Below, one piece after another: positions 30,221 to 38,185 of a stretch of 48,420 bases of DNA. A program made the translations under genes and the position numbers. A model generated the notes under the pieces. That model searched no databases and had not been told where the DNA came from. It worked only from the letters and a program-made list of their open reading frames with translations. Every line of letters begins with the position of its first letter. The first letter of the stretch is position 1. Origin of the DNA: UBA5004 sp964342515 (GTDB taxonomy: Bacteria > Patescibacteriota > Minisyncoccia > Phycocordibacterales > Zambryskibacteraceae). Location of the stretch: positions 1 through 48,420 of the forward strand of contig CAYFFP010000003.1 of the NCBI GenBank assembly GCA_964342515.1. The letters are read 5' to 3'.

Positions 30221-33200
30221 CTACAAGGCCTTAATCTTTTCGGCAATGAAGGAAGTTCCACCTTTGCGCTTGCTCACTCTGCCCTTGATGGCGATGCAGT
30301 TATCAGTCTGGATAAATTCTCGGAAGTCGGAGAGCACGCGGGGGAAGACCGCTACTTCAATTGAGCCGGAGAAGTCCGATAGCTTCATGAAAACCATGCG
30401 CTCATTGTTCTTGGTCAAGACATCCCGCGCCTCTTCGACAATGCCGCCGATGACTGCCTCGGTGCCTTCGCGGAAGCTGTCCAGTTTTTTAATATTCATT
30501 TCTTTGCTCATGAATTTTTCTTTATACTGCTCCAGCGGGTGGCCTGAAACATAAAGACCCAAGAGCTCTTTTTCCCACGCCAGTTTATCTTTGAGCGTTG
30601 CCTCCGGAAACTTTTCCAACCTGATTGATGGTACAGATTCAGTGGCAAATAATGAGTCCTGATTACCGGCTGCGCCAGCTCTCTCTTTATGATAAGAGAG
30701 TAGCATTTCTAAGTTTCCCAACAATTCTCCTCTCTCTCCGAATTCATCCAATGCCCCGGACTTGATGAGCGATTCAAGAGACTTCTTATTCAAATTTTTA
30801 TCCCTGATACGGTCTAAGAAATCAGCTAAGCTCTGGAACTTACCGTTAATTTTCCTCTCTTGAGTAATGGAAGTAGAAATGCCTTGTCCGAAATTTTTGA
30901 TGGTTGTTAGCCCAAAGCGAATTTTGTACACCTCACCCGGCCTTCGGCCACCCTCTCCTTGCTCAAGGAGAGGGGCTGGGGGTGAGGTCTTAATTACCGA
31001 GAACTGCGAGAAACTCTCGTTTACCGACGGAGGTAAAACCTCAATTCCCATCCTTTTGCACTCATTAACCATAACGCCGATGGTCTCGACGTCTCCTGAC
31101 TCGGCCGTAAGCACTGCCGACATATAAATCTCTGGAAAGTTGGCCTTAAGATACGCCGTGATATAAACGACCCAGCCGTAGGAGACAGAATGCGCTTTGT
31201 TGAAGCCATAGGCAGCGAAAGGTTCTATCCAACTCCAGAGTTCTTGGGCCTTCTGCTCTGGCCATAAGCTGTGTCCGACTACACCTTTGATAAATTTTTC
31301 TTTTTGCGCCCGCATCTCCTCCGGAATTTTCTTGCCCACCGCCTTGCGAAATTTATCCACCTCGCCCCAAGAGTATCCCGCAATCTCCTTGGCTATCATT
31401 AGAAGGTCATCTTGATAGACAAGCACTCCGTAAGTTTTCTCTAGAATCGGCTTCAGGGCCGGATCAAGATAGCGCACAAGCTTTGGATTGTGTTTGCGCT
31501 CGATAAAAAGCGGGATAAATTGCATCGGGCCGGGACGGTAAAGCGCCACCATGGCGTTGATGTCATGGATAGTGGTCGGTTTGAGGTCTATCAGGAATTT
31601 GGTTATCGCCTGTCCGTTCAATTGAAAGGTAGCCTCTGTTTCCCCTCGAGCAAGCATTTGGAAAGTCAAGGTGTCATCGATGGGAATTGTTTCTGGCGTG
31701 AGTTTCTTACCCTCAATCTTCTTCAGTCTCTCGAGAGTGTCGACAATGATCGCCAAATTTCTGATGCCTAAGAGGTCGAATTTGAGCAATCCAACCGTCA
31801 TCTCCCCTCCGGCATTCGGGTCAAGAGAGTACATATCATATTGCGTAATAATTTTATTCTCACCCTTAGTATCGTATTGGAGTGGAGTGTAATCAGTGAG
31901 TGCGGTAGGAGAAATAACCACGCCAGCGGCATGCACGGAGACATGGCGGGCATTACCCTCGATCTTCTTTGCCATCTCAAGAATGGTTTTAGTATCGGGG
32001 TCGGAATCGTAAAGTTCTTTGAGCTCGGGAGATTCTTTGAGCGCGCGGTCAATGGTCATGGGGAAGCCCTGCGCGCCCAAGGGAATAAGCTTGGCTATCC
32101 TGTCGCCTAAATCATAAGAGAAACCCAGTGCTCGAGTAACGTCGCGCGCCGCGGCTCTCGCCGCCATGGTGCCGAAGGTGCCGATTTGCGCGACGCGGTC
32201 TGCTCCGTATTTTTCTCTGGCATAGTCTATAAGCTCGTCTCGTCTATTGTCTGCGATATCCAAATCGATATCCGGCGGAGAAGGGCGGTCGGGGTTTAAG
32301 AACCGCTCAAAAGGGATTTGGTATTCCAAGGGATTGATGTCGGTAATGCCCGAGAGATAAGTGACCAGAGAGCCCGCCACGGAGCCCCTGACGTTGGTGA
32401 GTATCCCGTTCTTATGCGCATACCCCAAGAGGTCCGCCACCACCAAGAAATATTTCGGGAAGCCTTTGTCTTTGATAATTTTGAGTTCGTACTCTATCCT
32501 GTCTTCCAGCTCCCGAGTCTTTTTTAGGTTGCGATTCTTGATTCCCTCCAGAACAATTTTCCGGAAAGTCTCATCCGGAGAGAGGTTCCCGGTATTGAGT
32601 TCGGGGAAAATCCATTTGCCGAGTTCAAGCTTGAGGTTGCAACGCTCGGCAATTTTCGCGCTGTTTAGAAGTTGCTCGTGGGAAAAGTCCTTGCGCGCCT
32701 GCTCGGAAGTTCTGAAAGATAAATCCTTCTCTTCATCGAAAACGCCCCGACTCAAGTGCTCTTGGATGGAGAGTACCGTTTCTAATGCGGGCTTATCTTC
32801 CGGGTTGAGATAGTAGACATCGTAGATAGCGAGCTCTGATTCTAGAAAAAATCTATCCCTAAGTATCTCTTTGTAGTACCTCTCTTCTTTAGCGATAGCT
32901 ATTAAACCCCCGTTGTATTTATCCAAAAGCTCTCGGTCGATGCGGGGCTTATAGTAGAAGCCCTCGAGGTAGGAATAGGTAACGAGCTTCAAAAGATTTT
33001 TGTAACCCGTAACGTTTTCCGCGAGGAGAACGAGGCGGGTTCTTTGATCGTCCACTCTGGCTTCCTTGTCGTGTCTGGCGCGCGCCGCGACGTAGAAGTC
33101 GACTCCGATGATGGGCTTTATGTCGTTCTCGACGCATTCTTTGTAAAACTCGATGGCGCCGTAGAGGTTGCCGGAATCGGTCAGCGCCAAGGCGGTCATA

Positions 33201-33304
33201 CCGGAGAGTTTGGCTCGTTTGACAAGCTCCGGAATCTTCGGCAAGGCTTCCAAAAGGGAATAATGAGAATGGGCGCGTAAATGGGTGAAAGGGACGGACT
33301 TCAT
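30221..33304 (-). CDS. dnaE: DNA polymerase III subunit alpha
   Basis: 1027 aa replicative polymerase. The N-terminal PHP domain begins FTHLRAHSHYSLLEALPKI; about 60 residues after GLIAIAKEERYYKE are missing relative to homologues. The polymerase active site reads PSPPDIDLDIADNRRDELI. The thumb/finger region includes VHAAGVVIS and RPGPMQFIP, and an OB-fold lies near the C-terminus (GIVEEARDVLTKNNERMVFM). A 59-bp palindromic repeat is inserted in frame (30930-30988). The ATG at 33304 has a TATTCT box 7 nt upstream; the frame is open upstream but lies over rnhB. Confidence 0.96.
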   Translation of the reverse strand: MKSVPFTHLRAHSHYSLLEALPKIPELVKRAKLSGMTALALTDSGNLYGAIEFYKECVENDIKPIIGVDFYVAARARHDKEARVDDQRTRLVLLAENVTGYKNLLKLVTYSYLEGFYYKPRIDRELLDKYNGGLIAIAKEERYYKEILRDRFFLESELAIYDVYYLNPEDKPALETVLSIQEHLSRGVFDEEKDLSFRTSEQARKDFSHEQLLNSAKIAERCNLKLELGKWIFPELNTGNLSPDETFRKIVLEGIKNRNLKKTRELEDRIEYELKIIKDKGFPKYFLVVADLLGYAHKNGILTNVRGSVAGSLVTYLSGITDINPLEYQIPFERFLNPDRPSPPDIDLDIADNRRDELIDYAREKYGADRVAQIGTFGTMAARAAARDVTRALGFSYDLGDRIAKLIPLGAQGFPMTIDRALKESPELKELYDSDPDTKTILEMAKKIEGNARHVSVHAAGVVISPTALTDYTPLQYDTKGENKIITQYDMYSLDPNAGGEMTVGLLKFDLLGIRNLAIIVDTLERLKKIEGKKLTPETIPIDDTLTFQMLARGETEATFQLNGQAITKFLIDLKPTTIHDINAMVALYRPGPMQFIPLFIERKHNPKLVRYLDPALKPILEKTYGVLVYQDDLLMIAKEIAGYSWGEVDKFRKAVGKKIPEEMRAQKEKFIKGVVGHSLWPEQKAQELWSWIEPFAAYGFNKAHSVSYGWVVYITAYLKANFPEIYMSAVLTAESGDVETIGVMVNECKRMGIEVLPPSVNESFSQFSVIKTSPPAPLLEQGEGGRRPGEVYKIRFGLTTIKNFGQGISTSITQERKINGKFQSLADFLDRIRDKNLNKKSLESLIKSGALDEFGERGELLGNLEMLLSYHKERAGAAGNQDSLFATESVPSIRLEKFPEATLKDKLAWEKELLGLYVSGHPLEQYKEKFMSKEMNIKKLDSFREGTEAVIGGIVEEARDVLTKNNERMVFMKLSDFSGSIEVAVFPRVLSDFREFIQTDNCIAIKGRVSKRKGGTSFIAEKIKAL
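30930..30988. repeat. Complete CCTCACCC...GGGTGAGG repeat inserted in frame in dnaE
   Basis: Ends ACCTCACCC / GGGTGAGGT, an inner GGCC-TTC-GGCC hairpin, and arms CCCTCTCCTTG / CAAGGAGAGGG. It adds about 20 residues (SPPAPLLEQGEGGRRPGEV) to the polymerase without shifting the frame. Confidence 0.88.
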
Positions 33305-33322
33305 TTGTGATAGAATATTAAC

Positions 33323-33919
33323 ATGCAAATGATAGCGGGGATTGACGAGGCGGGCAGGGGGCCTTTGGCGGGTCCGGTGGCGGTGGGAGTCGTCTCGATT
33401 CCCGCCGTTTTTAATAAAAAATTTTTCAAAAGCATCCGTGACTCCAAGCAATTGACTCCGGAAGAGCGGGAACTCTGGTTTAGTCTTGCCATGGAAGCTA
33501 AGAAGAAGGGCGAGCTCGATTTCCATGTTGCGCTTGTTTCGGAGAGAGTGATAGATCGGCACGGCATCTCATACGCCTTGCGGCTGGGTATTAAAAGAAG
33601 TCTTCTGGCGCTTGGGCTAACGGAGGATTCCCAAATTTTTCTAGACGGGGCGCTCAAGGCGCCGGCAAAATTTAAGCACCAGCTCACGGTGATAAAGGGG
33701 GATGAGAAAATTCCGGTCATCTCGCTTGCTTCCATCTGCGCCAAGGTGATTCGCGATAGAAGAATGGTTAGAATGGCCAAGAAATTCCCGCAATTTAATT
33801 TTGAATCAAATAAGGGTTATGGCACGTTGATACATCGTGAAGCGCTTCTAAAATACGGCTCAACAGATATCCACAGAAGGAGTTTTTTGAAAAACTTGAC
33901 AAAAATAGTACAAGTGTAG
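33323..33919 (+). CDS. rnhB: Ribonuclease HII
   Basis: 198 aa. Removes RNA from RNA-DNA hybrids, including misincorporated ribonucleotides. Catalytic Asp-Glu is in AGIDEAGRGPLAGP (residues 5-18), the third Asp in FLDGALKAP, and the fourth region in SLASICAKVIRDRRM. Divergent from dnaE with an 18-bp gap; a single TAGAATA box can serve as -10 in both directions, 6-7 nt from each start codon. Its 3' end contains the -35 box of the next gene. Confidence 0.95.
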   Translation: MQMIAGIDEAGRGPLAGPVAVGVVSIPAVFNKKFFKSIRDSKQLTPEERELWFSLAMEAKKKGELDFHVALVSERVIDRHGISYALRLGIKRSLLALGLTEDSQIFLDGALKAPAKFKHQLTVIKGDEKIPVISLASICAKVIRDRRMVRMAKKFPQFNFESNKGYGTLIHREALLKYGSTDIHRRSFLKNLTKIVQV

Positions 33920-33925
33920 TATAAT
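33896..33925 (+). promoter_or_regulatory. Consensus promoter of the NUDIX cassette
   Basis: TTGACA (33896-33901), 18-bp spacer, TATAAT (33920-33925). The -35 lies in the last codons of rnhB. Confidence 0.82.
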
Positions 33926-33946
33926 AAAAAGTGGAAGGAGGTTCTA

Positions 33947-34390
33947 ATGCCGACCCATTTTGCCTGCGCTGTCATCTGGCGGCGGCATCCTGATACAGAG
34001 GACATCGAGTTCCTTGTCATTGACTCGGTTTCTAGCGATCGGAGAACGGGTCTCAAAAGCGAAAAGCAGACCAAGTTCCCCGGCGGCATGAATCGAGTTC
34101 CAAGCGAGCCGCTCGAGGTTACTATCAAAAGGGAGGTGCTCGAGGAGACCTATCTTGCCTTCACGCGGTGGCAGCGGATCTGGGAGAAGCAGACAGCGGA
34201 ACATACGAAGTACGGATTTCTTGTTCGTTACGAGGATTGTCGCGGCGAGCTTCGCAGAGAATCGCTCAACGACAATGGCGACGAAATGTCGCCGCCGTAT
34301 TGGGTTTCCGCGTCCACTCTGGGGCGGATACTCTTCCATACCCACCAACTGCCGTTTCTGGCAGCTTGCCGTGAGCTCGGCGTCCTGTGA
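33947..34390 (+). CDS. NUDIX hydrolase-like protein (cassette-like gene)
   Basis: 147 aa. NUDIX box-like stretch GGMNRVPSEPLEVTIKREVL followed by EET, i.e. the RE-x2-EE core with one extra residue between Gly and Glu. Preceded by KFPGG as in many family members. The substrate is unknown. It has a consensus promoter, a perfect AAGGAGG Shine-Dalgarno sequence and a strong terminator starting within its last codons. This places it with the isolated cassette-type genes rather than with its leaderless neighbours. Confidence 0.75.
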   Translation: MPTHFACAVIWRRHPDTEDIEFLVIDSVSSDRRTGLKSEKQTKFPGGMNRVPSEPLEVTIKREVLEETYLAFTRWQRIWEKQTAEHTKYGFLVRYEDCRGELRRESLNDNGDEMSPPYWVSASTLGRILFHTHQLPFLAACRELGVL

Positions 34391-34407
34391 CGCCGAGCTT
34401 TTCTTTT
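34374..34407 (+). terminator. Intrinsic terminator of the NUDIX cassette
   Basis: Arms AGCTCGGCGTC / GACGCCGAGCT, loop CTGT, then TTTTCTTTT. The stop codon TGA lies in the loop. Confidence 0.88.
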
Positions 34408-34433
34408 GCCTCTAATGCTGTTAAAATGAACTC

Positions 34434-34592
34434 ATGGTTGTTCGGATGAGGCATACGAGGAGTCATACGCGAAACAGGCGCGCGCACCACGCTCTGACGA
34501 AGCCCGCGCTATCTAAGGATGAGCAGGGAAATTTTCATTTGAGGCATAGAGCGACTCCAGTGGGCATCTACCGCGGCCGCAAGGTGATTTAG
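34434..34592 (+). CDS. rpmF: 50S ribosomal protein L32, zinc-free
   Basis: 52 aa. MVVRMRHTRSHTRNRRAHHA and the end HLRHRATPVGIYRGRKVI match bL32. The two Cys pairs that bind zinc in C+ L32 proteins are absent (DEQGNFHLRH...TPVGIYRG). It sits just upstream of the nusB-NUDIX fusion, and the rpmF-nusB/rnc neighbourhood is common in this group. An in-frame internal ATG exists four codons later. Confidence 0.88.
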   Translation: MVVRMRHTRSHTRNRRAHHALTKPALSKDEQGNFHLRHRATPVGIYRGRKVI

Positions 34593-34644
34593 ATATTAGG
34601 TCAATTAGAATAATTAGGTTAATTTTCTTGTTCCTTCGTTCTTT

Positions 34645-35571
34645 ATGTCGCAGAGACACCTTTCACGCTCAATCGTTTTACAAACTTTATTCGAATGGGA
34701 TTTCGAGAAGCTTAAGCGCTCGGAAATTAATCCCGTTTTTGAAAGGAATATCAGAGAATTTGCCGCCGGCTCAAACGACAGGCCTTTTATGGAGCGGCTT
34801 TTGAAACTCGTGCTCGATAAAAAAAAGGAGCTCGACAATATCATCGAGAAGGCCGCGCCCGAGTGGCCGCTTGAGAAGATCGCGCCGGTGGACAGAAATA
34901 TTTTGCGCATTGGTTTGGCAGAGCTTCTCTTTGCCGACCGCAAAGAAGTGCCGCCCAAAGTGGCTATCAACGAGGCGATAGAACTTGCCAAACAATTCGG
35001 CGGCGACCAGTCGGGGAAATTTATCAACGGCGTCCTAGGCGCGGTCTATAAAGAGCTTGGCGAGCCGGGGAAGAATGAAACAACCAAGCGGAAGATTAAA
35101 TACGGCAACGTGCCGCTCGATAAGCTGCCGGTAGAGAAGCTGGCCGGCGCTGTTGTCTATGCCAAGCACGAAGGAGATATCTACATGGCGCTAGTGCATG
35201 ACGTCTTCGGCCACTGGACGCTCTCGAAGGGTAAGATCGGCGATGCTCCGGAGATTAAGAATGAGACTACCGAACAAGGCCTCATACGCGAGGTTAAGGA
35301 AGAGCTGGGCGTTCCAGTAAAAATCATTGAACCATTGGGTGAAAATTCCTACTCCACATACCATCCGGAGAAGGGCAAAATCGTAAAGCATGTCTCATAC
35401 TTTCTCTGCGAGGCGCCATTTATGGATCTTACTCTCGAGAAGAAGGAGGAGAAGGGCGGGCTTGATGACGTGCGCTGGTTTAAACTCGCCGACATCCTTG
35501 ACCTAAATTTCTATGATGATATTCTGCCTATCGTGACGAAGGCATTGACCAGACTGGCGGAAACAAAATAA
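34645..35571 (+). CDS. nusB: NusB - NUDIX hydrolase fusion protein
   Basis: 308 aa. Residues 1 to about 142 form NusB (RHLSRSIVLQTLFEWDFEKL, then PVDRNILRIGLAELLFADRK and VAINEAIELAKQFGGDQSG), the antitermination factor that acts on rRNA transcription. From about residue 155 a NUDIX domain follows (AGAVVYAKHEGDIYMALVHD, then EQGLIREVKEELGVPV). The frame is continuous with no sign of a frameshift. The stop overlaps the rnc ATG by 1 base. Confidence 0.92.
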   Translation: MSQRHLSRSIVLQTLFEWDFEKLKRSEINPVFERNIREFAAGSNDRPFMERLLKLVLDKKKELDNIIEKAAPEWPLEKIAPVDRNILRIGLAELLFADRKEVPPKVAINEAIELAKQFGGDQSGKFINGVLGAVYKELGEPGKNETTKRKIKYGNVPLDKLPVEKLAGAVVYAKHEGDIYMALVHDVFGHWTLSKGKIGDAPEIKNETTEQGLIREVKEELGVPVKIIEPLGENSYSTYHPEKGKIVKHVSYFLCEAPFMDLTLEKKEEKGGLDDVRWFKLADILDLNFYDDILPIVTKALTRLAETK

Positions 35572-36260
35572 TGAACTTTTCTAAATTCGAAGAAAAAGCG
35601 GGGTTGAAGTTTAATGATGAGAGCTTATTGAAGCAGGCCTTCACCCACCGCTCTTATATAAACGAAAACAGAGAAAGCGGCTTAGAGCACAACGAGCGGC
35701 TGGAATTTTTGGGCGACGCGGTGCTCGAACTGGTCATCACGGATTATCTCTACGGCAAACTGAAGGAAAGCGATGAAGGAGAATTAACCTCTCTGCGCTC
35801 GGCATTGGTAAACGCGGAGACTTGCTCTCGGGTGGCTGCCGATCTGGGCGCGAATGACTATCTTCTCTTATCGAAAGGCGAAGCCAAGGATAACGGCAGA
35901 GCGCGTCAGTACATTCTCGCTAATACTTTAGAGGCGATTATCGGGGCCATTTATTTGGATCAGAATTTTGAGATGGCCAGGGAATTTATTCTGAAGCGCT
36001 TTACACCGCTCTCGGAAGAAATTCTTAAAGAGGGCAGGTGGATTGACGCCAAATCACTTTTCCAAGAGAAAGCGCAGGAACTTAAGGGTCATACTCCCGT
36101 TTATAAAACTATCAAAGAATCCGGCCCGGACCACGATAAACATTTCACCGTGGAAGTTTCTGTCGGCGACGAAGTTATGGGCGAGGGCGTTGGCAAGTCC
36201 AAGCAAGACGCCGAACAATCCGCCGCTCGAGACGCGTTGGAAAAGAAAGGGTGGAAGTGA
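35571..36260 (+). CDS. rnc: Ribonuclease III
   Basis: 229 aa dsRNA endonuclease. Signature HNERLEFLGDAVLELVITDY near residue 40, second metal region NTLEAIIGAIYLD, and a C-terminal dsRNA-binding domain (SLFQEKAQELKGHTPVYKTI ... GKSKQDAEQSAARDALEKKG). Function: rRNA and structured RNA processing. Starts on the last base of the nusB-NUDIX stop. Confidence 0.97.
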   Translation: MNFSKFEEKAGLKFNDESLLKQAFTHRSYINENRESGLEHNERLEFLGDAVLELVITDYLYGKLKESDEGELTSLRSALVNAETCSRVAADLGANDYLLLSKGEAKDNGRARQYILANTLEAIIGAIYLDQNFEMAREFILKRFTPLSEEILKEGRWIDAKSLFQEKAQELKGHTPVYKTIKESGPDHDKHFTVEVSVGDEVMGEGVGKSKQDAEQSAARDALEKKGWK

Positions 36261-36263
36261 TCA

Positions 36264-36296
36264 GACCCCTCCCAACCCTCCCCTTAGCAGGGGAGG
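36264..36296. repeat. CCCCTCCCAA/CCTCCCCT hairpin after rnc
   Basis: CCCCTCCCAACC followed by arms CCTCCCCT / AGGGGAGG. A variant of the CTCTCCTTG repeat class. It may work as an rnc terminator, but no T-tract follows. Confidence 0.6.
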
Positions 36297-36337
36297 ATAA
36301 TATATGAGTCGCCAATCTGCCACGTTGACGACCATTG

Positions 36338-36409
36338 CGATTTAATTCGACTATAGTGAGATTAAATCGTATACGTTATAAATATGCGGTCGCACAAAAA
36401 TAACGTATG
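36338..36409. repeat. ATTAAATCGTATACGTTA element, copy 3
   Basis: ATTTAATTCGACTATAGTG, ATTAAATCGTATACGTTA, a variable centre and ATAACGTAT. It fills the gap between rnc and smc together with two palindromic repeats. Confidence 0.75.
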
Positions 36410-36424
36410 AGGTTTTTTTTTATT

Positions 36425-36461
36425 ACCCTCTCCTTGCGTCTAGGAGAGGGTTGGGTGAGGT
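36425..36461. repeat. CTCTCCTTG/GGGTGAGGT palindromic repeat upstream of smc
   Basis: Arms ACCCTCTCCT / AGGAGAGGGT, then TGGGTGAGGT, ending 4 nt before the smc -10 box TATAAT (36466-36471). The spacing is the same as at proS. Confidence 0.82.
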
Positions 36462-36478
36462 CTGTTATAATGTGAATA

Positions 36479-38185
36479 ATGTATTTGAAGTCGATAGAGT
36501 TATCGGGGTTCAAATCTTTTGCCAAGAAGAATACTTTTGAATTCAATACGCCGATTTCGGCTATTGTGGGGCCAAACGGTTCGGGCAAAAGTAACGTGGC
36601 GGAGGCGTTTCGATTTGTGCTCGGCGAACAGAGTATGAAAAGCATGCGCGGCAAGCGCGGCGAGGACCTTATCTGGAATGGCTCTCAAACGGAGTCACGC
36701 GCCAACCGCGCCTCTGTCAAGGTTGTCTTCGACAATTCTCTCAAAATCTTCGACTTAGACTTCGAAGAGGTTTCTGTCGAGCGCGCGGTGCATCGCGACG
36801 GGGAGAATGAATACTTCATCAACGGCTCGCAGGTAAGATTGAAGGATATCATTGAGCTTCTGGCCAAGGCGCGTATCGGCAGTTCCGGTCACCACATCAT
36901 CTCGCAGGGCGAAGCGGACAGGATAATCTCGGCTAATCCCAAGGAGAGAAAGGCGATGGTTGAAGACGCTCTGGGATTGAAGCTCTATCAATATAAGAAG
37001 GTTGAGAGCGAGAAGAAGCTTGAGAAAACTTTCGAAAATATCTCTCAAGTCGAGGCGCTCAAGAAAGAGATCGCCCCGCATCTCCGCTTTCTCAAGAAGC
37101 AGGCGGAGAAGTTTGATAAATCGGAGCATTTGCGCGAAGAGCTTCTCGAATTGACGAGAGAACTTTCGAGGCGGGAGGAAGGGCAAAAGCATGCTTTTGT
37201 CGGCGTGTCTAAGGATGAGCTTATAAGAGAGCTTGGTCAGGTCGAGGGGCTTATCATGGCGGAAGAAAAATTTACTGTTAAAGAAGAATATACGACGGTA
37301 AATTTGAAAGAAGTCGAAAATTTATACCAAGAAATAAGTCTCTGGCAGGAAGCGGAGAAAATCCTAGAGAGGATAAAAAGTTTTATTCAAAACAAAAAGC
37401 GCGGCGGCAAGGTGGAGAAAGACGTCTCGACTTTAAGGGAGCGGCAAGAGAAGCTTCTAGAAGCTATAAGCTTGGCCGAGCTTAACCTAGGGCTTAAGAG
37501 AGATATCGAGAGATTAAAGATTCGTTTGGAAGAGGCAGGTGTCGCCGGTTCTGATGAGATTTTGAAGGAATACCGAGAAACCTCCGAACGGGACGAATTC
37601 TTATCCAGAGAGCTCGCGGACTTGAAGAAATCGGCGGAATCTCTCAAAAATTTGACAAAAGATCTGGAAACGCGGCTCTCGACGGAATTTGAGACGGGAT
37701 TGAAGAATATCAATAAAGAGTTCGAGAAACTTTTTTCGCAAATGTTCGGCGGCGGCGAAGCTGAACTTAATCTCGTCAGAGAAGCTAAAGAAGCTGATGA
37801 AGCTACTGAAGCTGATGAAGCTAAAATAGAAGAAGGCCTAGAAATCAGAGTAAATTTACCGCGTAAGAAAATTAAGAGTTTGATGATGCTCTCGGGCGGG
37901 GAGAGAGCGCTCACTTCCATCGCGCTCATTTTCGCTATCTCGGCCGTCAATCCACCGCCGTTTATCATCCTCGACGAGACTGACGCGGCGCTCGACGAAG
38001 CCAATTCCAAGAAATACGGCGATTTGGTTGAGACCCTTTCCAAATATTCTCAACTTATTCTTATCACCCACAACCGCGAGACCATGAGCCGCGCCGGAGT
38101 AATCTATGGGGTCACCATGGGCAGCAACAGCATTTCAAAGGTCTTGTCTATCTCCTTCGACGAAGCCATAGAGGTAGCTAAATAA
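36479..38185 (+). CDS. smc: SMC-like chromosome segregation ATPase without hinge
   Basis: 568 aa against 1100-1200 in ordinary SMC. The N-terminal head has IELSGFKSFAKKNTFEF and Walker A VGPNGSGKSNVAEAF, then the Q-loop region SQGEADRIISANPKERK. Coiled-coil arms span only about residues 170-430. The C-terminal head has FEKLFSQMFGGGEAEL, the ABC signature LSGGERALTS and Walker B FIILDETDAALDE. No hinge domain is recognisable between the arms. Leaderless start likely (TATAAT 7 nt upstream). The end overlaps rnr (convergent) by 8 bp. Confidence 0.9.
   Translation: MYLKSIELSGFKSFAKKNTFEFNTPISAIVGPNGSGKSNVAEAFRFVLGEQSMKSMRGKRGEDLIWNGSQTESRANRASVKVVFDNSLKIFDLDFEEVSVERAVHRDGENEYFINGSQVRLKDIIELLAKARIGSSGHHIISQGEADRIISANPKERKAMVEDALGLKLYQYKKVESEKKLEKTFENISQVEALKKEIAPHLRFLKKQAEKFDKSEHLREELLELTRELSRREEGQKHAFVGVSKDELIRELGQVEGLIMAEEKFTVKEEYTTVNLKEVENLYQEISLWQEAEKILERIKSFIQNKKRGGKVEKDVSTLRERQEKLLEAISLAELNLGLKRDIERLKIRLEEAGVAGSDEILKEYRETSERDEFLSRELADLKKSAESLKNLTKDLETRLSTEFETGLKNINKEFEKLFSQMFGGGEAELNLVREAKEADEATEADEAKIEEGLEIRVNLPRKKIKSLMMLSGGERALTSIALIFAISAVNPPPFIILDETDAALDEANSKKYGDLVETLSKYSQLILITHNRETMSRAGVIYGVTMGSNSISKVLSISFDEAIEVAK

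Noticed and set aside
34266..34490. Leftward open frames opposite the NUDIX gene and rpmF
   Set aside because: They overlap confidently identified genes and a terminator, with low-complexity Arg/Pro-rich products.
36349..36372. CTATAGTGAG...TCGTAT resembling a reversed T7 RNA polymerase promoter
   Set aside because: Six extra bases break the 17-bp T7 consensus, and the sequence is part of a three-copy native repeat, so it is not vector contamination or a phage promoter.
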